Below are positions 58,928 through 64,000 of a DNA stretch of 64,000 nucleotides, piece by piece. A program made the translations under genes and the position numbers. Source of the DNA: Rhizobium sp. R634 (GTDB lineage: Bacteria; Pseudomonadota; Alphaproteobacteria; Rhizobiales; Rhizobiaceae); contig NZ_LOKW01000008.1 of assembly GCF_002211305.1 (NCBI RefSeq), forward strand, positions 83,514 through 147,513. The letters are read 5' to 3'. Under the pieces are notes generated by a model. That model was not told where the DNA came from. It worked only from the letters and a program-made list of their open reading frames with translations, and did no database searches. Each line of letters opens with the position of its first letter. The stretch's first letter is position 1.

Positions 58928-59141
58928 GTGCCGTGCAGCCCCCTCATCTGCCTGCCGGCATCGACCTGGGTCGAGCCACGCGTCTCGCCCCGTCCTTCGG
59001 ACCCCCGCTGGGGAGAAGGGACTCGTGGCGGCGTCTTGCCCTTCTTGAAGGCATCGTTTGTGGACGCAGAGTTCTCGGCTTGTCCGCTTCTCCCCTCGGG
59101 GAGAAGATGCCGGCAGGCAGATGAGGGGGCCACACGGCACG
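58928..59141. repeat. Repeat family D, copy 2
   Basis: GTGCCGTGCAGCCCCCTCAT opens it and ATGAGGGGGCCACACGGCAC closes it in inversion. Inner units CTGCCTGCCGGCATC / GATGCCGGCAGGCAG and TCCTTCGGACCCCCGCTGGG with GGAGAAGG face CTTCTCCCCTCGGGGAGAAG. It is better preserved than 44484-44715. The remainder of the gap 58788-59362 has no gene that I can support. Confidence 0.8.
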
Positions 59142-59362
59142 TCCTCCGTTGCTTTTCGCTCCGCCTTGAGCGGCAAGCGAAAGGCGATTGACCAGATGAT
59201 GCCAGAAGAGGTCGGTGGCCAGCATGCAGACAGTATCGCCGCATGCGCTTGACACAACGGGGCCAGTTTGCGCATGATTTTCTTCTGGGGTTGCGATCAC
59301 CCCACGAGGCGACATGCCGAAGAATCGCGTCCGGTAAAACCCGATCAACGGAGGGACGCGTC

Positions 59363-60178
59363 ATGCCGTCATTTCTCGAAATATCTCCCGACAAGCTCAG
59401 CCGCCTCATCGGAACCCCGGCTGCGCCCTGCATCATCGACGTCCGCACCGAGGAGGATTTTGCGCTCGATCCGCGCCTGGTGCCGGGCTCGATCCGGCGC
59501 GGCCATGCCGACGTCGCCTCCTGGGCGGGCGAGATCGATGCCGATGCCGTCGTCGTGATCTGCCAGCGGGGCGCCAAGCTCAGCCATGGTGTCGCCGCCT
59601 ATCTCAGGCATGCCGGGATCGAGGCCGAAACCCTCGAAGGCGGCTTCGAAGCCTGGGTCGCGGCCGGACCTGTCGTGCCCGAGGCGAAGCTGCCGCGCCG
59701 AGATGCGCAGGGGCGCACCGTCTGGGTAACACGGGCGCGGCCGAAGATCGACCGCATCGCCTGCCCTTGGCTGATCCGGCGCTTCGTCGATCCCAACGCC
59801 GTCTTCCTGTTCGTGCCGGCGCCCGAAGTCATCGCCGTCGGCGAGCGCTTCGGGGCCGTGCCCTTCGATATCGAGGACGTGTTCTGGAGCCATCGCGGCG
59901 AGCTCTGCACCTTCGACGTGATGGTCGAGGAGTTCGGACTGGCGTCGGAACCGCTCCTGCACCTCGCGAAGATCGTCAGGGCGGCGGATACCGCACGGCT
60001 CGATCTCGCGCCCGAGGCATCCGGCCTGCTTGCCGCCTCGCTCGGCCTTTCCAGGATGTATTCCGACGATCTGGAGCAGCTCGAGGCCGGCATGCTTCTC
60101 TACGATGCCTTCTTCCGCTGGTGCCGCGATGCGACCGAGGAAACCCACAACTGGCCCGCAACGAAGAAGAGGGCATGA
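59363..60178 (+). CDS. chrB: Chromate resistance protein ChrB with N-terminal rhodanese domain
   Basis: 271 aa from the ATG at 59363 (GGAGGG 7 nt upstream). Residues ~1-105 are a rhodanese (IIDVRTEEDFALDPRLVPGS, then VVVICQRGAKLSHGVAAYL with the active Cys, GGFEAWVAAG). Residues ~120-265 match the ChrB C-terminal domain: VWVTRARPKIDRIACPWLIR, RFVDPNAVFLFVP, FDIEDVFWSHRGELCTFDVM, then LAKIVRAADTAR. ChrB-type proteins regulate or assist chromate efflux. It stops 1 bp before chrA starts, so the pair is one operon. Confidence 0.9.
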   Translation: MPSFLEISPDKLSRLIGTPAAPCIIDVRTEEDFALDPRLVPGSIRRGHADVASWAGEIDADAVVVICQRGAKLSHGVAAYLRHAGIEAETLEGGFEAWVAAGPVVPEAKLPRRDAQGRTVWVTRARPKIDRIACPWLIRRFVDPNAVFLFVPAPEVIAVGERFGAVPFDIEDVFWSHRGELCTFDVMVEEFGLASEPLLHLAKIVRAADTARLDLAPEASGLLAASLGLSRMYSDDLEQLEAGMLLYDAFFRWCRDATEETHNWPATKKRA

Positions 60179-60179
60179 G

Positions 60180-61613
60180 ATGGTCGAGATGATGGAAAAT
60201 GCACCCGCCGGGCAGGCGGGGAAGAAAGATGCGGGCAAGAAAGATGCGGGCAAGGGGCATCATCACGGCGTCCCGTTCGCCGAGGCGTTGCGGGTGTGGC
60301 TGCGCGTTGCCGCGCTCAGCTTCGGCGGCCCGGCCGGCCAGATCGCCGTCATGCACCGGATCATCGTCGACGAGAAGCGGTGGATCGGCGAGCACCGTTT
60401 CCTGCATGCGCTGAATTACTGCATGCTGCTTCCCGGGCCTGAGGCGCAGCAGCTCGCCGTCTATATCGGCTGGCTGATGCACCGGACATGGGGCGGGCTC
60501 GTCGCCGGCGTGCTCTTCGTGCTGCCGGGCTTCCTGTCGATCCTCGCCCTCAGCTATATCTATGCGGCCTATGGCAGTGTCGGCATCGTCGCCGGCCTCT
60601 TCTTCGGGCTGAAGGCGGCCGTGCTTGCCGTCGTCGTTCAGGCCGTCATCCGCATCGGCGGCCGGGCGCTCAGAAACCGCGTCATGCTTGCGCTTGCGGC
60701 GGCGGCCTTCATCGCCATCTTCTTCTTCCACGTGCCGTTCCCGCTGATCGTGCTTTCCGCGGCAATCGCCGGCTATCTCGGCGGCCGCCTCGGCCTTGAG
60801 GCTTTCAGCCCGGGCGGCGGCCACAAGGCAGCGGGTGGTCCGGTGCTGTCGGACGCTGACTCGGCGCTCGGCGAGGGCATCCCCGATCATGCGCGCCCCA
60901 ACCTTGCCTGGTCGCTCGGCATCTCGGCAGCGCTGCTCGCCCTCTGGCTCGTGCCCGTCGCAGCGCTTTACTTGGTCCTCGGCCCGGGCGACGTCTTCAG
61001 CCAGATAGGCCTGTTCTTCAGCAAGATGGCGGTCGTCACCTTCGGCGGCGCCTATGCCGCGCTCGCCTATGTCGCGCAGGAGGCCGTGCAGCATTTCGGC
61101 TGGCTGAAACCGGGCGAAATGCTCGACGGCCTCGGCATGGCCGAGACGACGCCGGGGCCGCTGATCATGGTGCTGCAGTTCGTCGGCTTCATGGGCGCCT
61201 TTCGCAATCCGGGTTCGCTCGATCCGATGCTTGCCGCCACGCTTGCGGCGGTCCTGACGACCTGGGTGACCTTCGTGCCCTGTTTCCTCTGGATCTTCCT
61301 CGGCGCGCCCTTCATCGAAAAGCTGCGCGGCAATGTGGCGCTTGCCGGCGCGATGTCGGCGATCACGGCGGCGGTGGTCGGCGTCATCCTCAACCTTGCC
61401 ATCTGGTTCGGCCTGCACACGCTGTTTGCCGAGGTCGCGTCGGTCAATTTCGGCAGCCTGCGGCTCGATATTCCGGTGCTGCAATCGGCCGTGCCGGCGG
61501 CAATGGCGCTTTCTGCCGCCGCCGCCGTGGCGATCTTCCGCTTCAAGACCTCGGTCATCACGACGCTGCTTGCCTGCGCGATAGCGGGAATGCTCTGGAC
61601 GCTGGCGGGTTAG
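60180..61613 (+). CDS. chrA: Chromate efflux transporter ChrA
   Basis: 477 aa from the ATG at 60180. Two homologous CHR domains, each with ~5-6 helices. First: LRVAALSFGGPAGQIAVMHR, FLHALNYCMLLPGPEAQQLA. Second: SKMAVVTFGGAYAALAYVAQ, MLDGLGMAETTPGPLIMVLQ. These FGGP/FGG and PGP motifs mark long-chain ChrA. The N-terminal cytoplasmic tail carries a 15-bp tandem repeat (KKDAG twice) and a His cluster (GKGHHHG). It expels chromate using the proton gradient. The stop overlaps the convergent CorC-like gene. Confidence 0.95.
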   Translation: MVEMMENAPAGQAGKKDAGKKDAGKGHHHGVPFAEALRVWLRVAALSFGGPAGQIAVMHRIIVDEKRWIGEHRFLHALNYCMLLPGPEAQQLAVYIGWLMHRTWGGLVAGVLFVLPGFLSILALSYIYAAYGSVGIVAGLFFGLKAAVLAVVVQAVIRIGGRALRNRVMLALAAAAFIAIFFFHVPFPLIVLSAAIAGYLGGRLGLEAFSPGGGHKAAGGPVLSDADSALGEGIPDHARPNLAWSLGISAALLALWLVPVAALYLVLGPGDVFSQIGLFFSKMAVVTFGGAYAALAYVAQEAVQHFGWLKPGEMLDGLGMAETTPGPLIMVLQFVGFMGAFRNPGSLDPMLAATLAAVLTTWVTFVPCFLWIFLGAPFIEKLRGNVALAGAMSAITAAVVGVILNLAIWFGLHTLFAEVASVNFGSLRLDIPVLQSAVPAAMALSAAAAVAIFRFKTSVITTLLACAIAGMLWTLAG

Positions 61614-62944
61614 CTATTCACCACCCCGTCTGCCGGGACGCGCGTCGCCAGGATCTTGTCGATGCGCATGCCGTCCATGTCGATCACTTCGAAGCGCCAG
61701 TCCTCGAAGAGGAAGATTTCGCCGGTTTCGGGAATGTGCTGGAGCTGATGCAGCGCAAAGCCCGCCAGGGTGTGGAAATCGGCGTCGGGTCGGTCCTTGA
61801 GGCCGAGGCGCTCGAAGGCGTCGAAGGCCGGCATCATCGCGTCGATCAGCAGTGAGCCGTCGTCGCGGATGATGATGTCGGGTTCCTCGTCCGCCCCCGG
61901 CAGATCGCCGGCGATGGCTTCCAACAGATCGGTCTGGGTGACGATGCCTTCGAGGCTGCCATATTCGTCGATGACGATGGCAAGGCGCACGGGCGAGGCC
62001 TTGAAGGCGTCGATCACGCGGACGACCTTGGTGCCCTCGTGCAGCACCAGCGGCTGCTTGATCACCTCCATCGGCCGCACCCTGCCGCCGTCGAGCACCT
62101 GATCGAGAAGGTCTTTCTTCAGCACCATGCCGATCGGTTCGTCGATCGAGCCGCGGGCGACCAGCAGCTGCTCATGGCCGCATTCGCGGATGGTCTTCAG
62201 GATCTCGGCCTCGCTGTCGTCGGCGTCGAACCATTCGATATCGAGGCGCGGCGTCATGATGTCGGAGATCGGCCGCTCGCCGATGTTGAAGACCCGCTCG
62301 ACGAGCTGCTGCTGCACCGGGTTGAGAAGGCCGGCCTCCTGGCTCTCGGCGACGAGCAGTTTCAGCTCCTGCGGCGAGTGAAAGGAGGATTCCCCGGTTC
62401 CGGCGCGAAGCCCGACCGCCTTGAGGACGAGGTTGCCGAGGCCGTTCAGCGTGAAGATCGCCGGCTTGAACAGCACGAGGAAGAGGCCGAGCGGGCGCAC
62501 GACGGCAAGCGAAGTGGCTTCGCTGCGCTGAAGCGCCAGGCTTTTCGGCGCGAGTTCCCCGAGCACGATATGCAGCGCGGTGATGATGACGAAGGCGATG
62601 ACGACGGCAACAGTATGCGCCCCGGTCGTCGCCCAGGGCTGAGGCAGGAAAGAGAGCAGGGGCTCGATCAGATGGGCAAGTGCCGGCTCGCCGACCCAGC
62701 CGAGTGCCAGCGAGGAGATGGTGATGCCGAGCTGGGTGGCTGCGAGGTTGGAGTCGAGATTGTCGACGGCGCGCTGCAGGGCGGTGGCATTCATCCGGCC
62801 TGCAGCGACGAGCTCGGCGACACGGCTGCGCCGGACGGAAACCAGCGCGAATTCAGCGGCGACGAAAAAGCCATTGGCGGCCACGAGAAAGAACACGGCG
62901 AATACCCCGACGAAGTCGAAGAGCCCACCCGCGGATTCGGACAT
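61610..62944 (-). CDS. Hemolysin-family membrane protein (CNNM, CBS pair, CorC domain)
   Basis: 444 aa from the ATG at 62944. CNNM/DUF21 domain with ~4 helices (FFLVAANGFFVAAEFALVSV, QLGITISSLALGWVGEPALA, LHIVLGELAPKSLALQRSEA). Two CBS domains follow at ~210-330 (RPISDIMTPRLDIEWFDADD; IVIDEYGSLEGIVTQTDLLE). The CorC_HlyC transporter-associated domain is at ~350-435 (FHTLAGFALHQLQHIPETGE). Such proteins are linked to Mg/Co export; 'hemolysin' is a legacy name. AAGGAAAAC precedes the ATG. Confidence 0.93.
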   Translation of the reverse strand: MSESAGGLFDFVGVFAVFFLVAANGFFVAAEFALVSVRRSRVAELVAAGRMNATALQRAVDNLDSNLAATQLGITISSLALGWVGEPALAHLIEPLLSFLPQPWATTGAHTVAVVIAFVIITALHIVLGELAPKSLALQRSEATSLAVVRPLGLFLVLFKPAIFTLNGLGNLVLKAVGLRAGTGESSFHSPQELKLLVAESQEAGLLNPVQQQLVERVFNIGERPISDIMTPRLDIEWFDADDSEAEILKTIRECGHEQLLVARGSIDEPIGMVLKKDLLDQVLDGGRVRPMEVIKQPLVLHEGTKVVRVIDAFKASPVRLAIVIDEYGSLEGIVTQTDLLEAIAGDLPGADEEPDIIIRDDGSLLIDAMMPAFDAFERLGLKDRPDADFHTLAGFALHQLQHIPETGEIFLFEDWRFEVIDMDGMRIDKILATRVPADGVVNS

Positions 62945-63369
62945 GTTTTCCTTACCTCTGAATTGACGCGAGTCCGAAACTACACGCTCGCACACTGCTG
63001 ACAAGGCGCAGCCGGTATTCTTTACCGTGGGGAAGGGGTCGGCCTAGCCGTGTTTTGAGGCCTGGTGTTCCATTGGATATCGCTTCGGCGTGCCGCGCCA
63101 CCGATCGCAGTTGCCGGCGCCGTGAGGTCTCCGGCGAACGAGGCTGCGACCTCTCTCCGACCACATCCTCAGGTGCCCGCAGGGGCCTCGAAGGACGAGG
63201 CCGGCCACCGGCGCCTGCGGTAGATACTGGGGTGCATAAGATTAATCTAAAATATAAACTGCGACCCGCAGGCCTCAGATTCCATTACAAAAGTTTAATT
63301 TAAATTTCAGTTTCGGTTCATCTTTCTGGCCCTAATTTGCTCCCGTGCCCCCACACAAGGAACCTTCAC
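62945..63369. other. Intergenic region, AT-rich promoter of the RcnB-like gene
   Basis: 425 bp with no supported gene. 63235-63320 is AT-rich (GATTAATCTAAAATATAAAC, then TTTAATTTAAATTTCAG), unlike its surroundings, and probably holds the promoter of the exported protein at 63370. Open frames across it read poorly. Confidence 0.5.
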
Positions 63370-63696
63370 ATGAAAAAGATCTTTGCAGCTCTTCTGTCCG
63401 CTTCCTTCCTTCTCTCGCCGATCGTCGCCTCGCAGGCGAGCGCCGATGATTTCCGCCGTCCGCCGGTCGTCGTCCAGAAGAAGGTGATCGTCGAGAAAAC
63501 GGTCGTGAGGCCGCATTGGAAGAAGGGATACCGCGTCAACGCCGGCGAACGCCGCCGGTTTCACGACGTCAACGACTACCGCCGCTACCGGCTCGCGCCT
63601 CCGCCGCGCGGCTATCGTTGGGTCCGCGCCGACAACGACTTCCTGCTGATCGGCGTCACCAGCGGTGTGATCTCCAGCATTATTGCTGGTCGCTGA
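63370..63696 (+). CDS. RcnB-family exported protein
   Basis: 108 aa from the ATG at 63370 (AAGGAACC upstream). Signal peptide MKKIFAALLSASFLLSPIVA-SQASA. RcnB signature at the C-terminus: YRRYRLAPPPRGYRWVRADN, DFLLIGVTSGVISSIIAG, ending in a hydrophobic helix. E. coli RcnB is periplasmic and tunes Ni/Co efflux; rhizobial relatives are many and mostly unstudied. No rcnA is nearby. Confidence 0.85.
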   Translation: MKKIFAALLSASFLLSPIVASQASADDFRRPPVVVQKKVIVEKTVVRPHWKKGYRVNAGERRRFHDVNDYRRYRLAPPPRGYRWVRADNDFLLIGVTSGVISSIIAGR

Positions 63697-63708
63697 TGGT
63701 ATATGAGG

Positions 63709-63730
63709 AGGGCGGTTTCGGCCGCCCTTT
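63709..63730 (+). terminator. Terminator after the RcnB-like gene
   Basis: AGGGCGG-TTTCGG-CCGCCCT followed by TT: a 7-bp stem, 12 bp after the stop; the T-tract is short. Confidence 0.7.
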
Positions 63731-63877
63731 CCGGTTCTGGGAGGGGTGTAGAGACTTCCGCTGGTGACTTGTCTGAAGATACCGTCTGGTGCAGAACGCC
63801 GTCTCGATCCGCGTCGTCGCTCTCCCCACGCTCCCTTGTATCTGCACGTTAGAGATTTTGTGCGATGGAAGCGATTG

Positions 63878-63911
63878 CGCCTCTGGCCGGGTGGCCACCC
63901 GGCCAGAGGCG
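63878..63911. repeat. 34-bp perfect palindrome
   Basis: CGCCTCTGGCCGGGTGG is followed directly by its exact reverse complement, with no loop. No gene is seen in 63731-64000. It could be a terminator-like hairpin, a cruciform or a protein site; it resembles none of the other repeats in this window. Confidence 0.75.
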
Positions 63912-64000
63912 TGACGAAGTCGCCCGCCCTCCCTCCGGTTACAACCGTGAATGAGCCTGGGATCTTCGTCATCGTCACGTACGACCGAATAGTCGCTTGG

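Overview
The window looks like a piece of a Rhizobiaceae chromosome, most probably Rhizobium of the leguminosarum/etli type. This is inferred from the GC-rich coding, the gene families (BA14K, DUF6429, RcnB, SorC-regulated ABC operons, chrBA) and several families of short palindromic intergenic repeats of the kind common in rhizobia. No phage, plasmid-transfer or rRNA genes are visible. One tRNA gene, tRNA-Lys(CTT), is present.

Layout. 1-4.5 kb: the end of an unknown gene, an MscS channel fused to a cyclic-nucleotide-binding-like domain, and a small redox operon (AhpD-like protein, NmrA-like SDR, periplasmic cupin) divergent from its likely LysR regulator, with a nested palindrome between them. 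4.5-9.7 kb: RecD/Dda-like helicase, MerR regulator with a C-terminal LuxR-type HTH, pdxJ, and a qorB-like quinone reductase divergent from an HxlR regulator. 9.7-14.6 kb: DUF6429 protein, TetR-MFS efflux pair, MarR-GNAT fusion, and an Asp/Glu racemase divergent from an Lrp regulator. 14.7-21.7 kb: BA14K protein with a hairpin over its ribosome binding site, type II NADH dehydrogenase, an EF-G-like ribosomal protection GTPase, and a zinc alcohol dehydrogenase divergent from an AraC regulator. 21.8-24.6 kb: a polyprenyl-phosphate GT2 enzyme translationally coupled to a large GT-C-like membrane protein.

24.6-33.4 kb is the most system-like block: a SorC regulator and an ABC ATPase face a six-gene operon encoding a UgpB-like binding protein, two permeases, a glycerophosphodiester phosphodiesterase, a HAD phosphatase and an FGGY pentulokinase. 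Paired TGTTACAAATGT sites lie between the two arms. I read it as import and breakdown of a glycerophosphodiester or related sugar/polyol phosphodiester. The substrate is unknown.

33.4-44.5 kb: TetR plus ilvC, MYG1-family hydrolase, GT25, an OmpR-type two-component system, an EutQ-like cupin, a methyltransferase overlapping a ParDE-type toxin-antitoxin pair, and ilvE divergent from a fold-type I aminotransferase. 45-52.6 kb: DUF2278/lamin-tail protein, aldo/keto reductase, OhrR-type MarR divergent from an exported alpha/beta hydrolase, and an AfuABC/FbpABC-type ABC transporter. 52.8-58.8 kb: small lipoprotein in AT-rich DNA, EEP-family enzyme, NUDIX hydrolase, PhzF-like protein, tRNA-Lys, two paralogous small exported Cys proteins with a LexA-type box between them, and small surface proteins. 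59.3-64 kb: chrB-chrA chromate resistance pair, CorC/TlyC-type membrane protein, an RcnB-like protein and a 34-bp perfect palindrome.

Many regulators are transcribed divergently from the gene they probably control, and in most of these gaps a dyad can be seen. All functional calls come from motif recognition without database searches. Operators and promoters are predictions.
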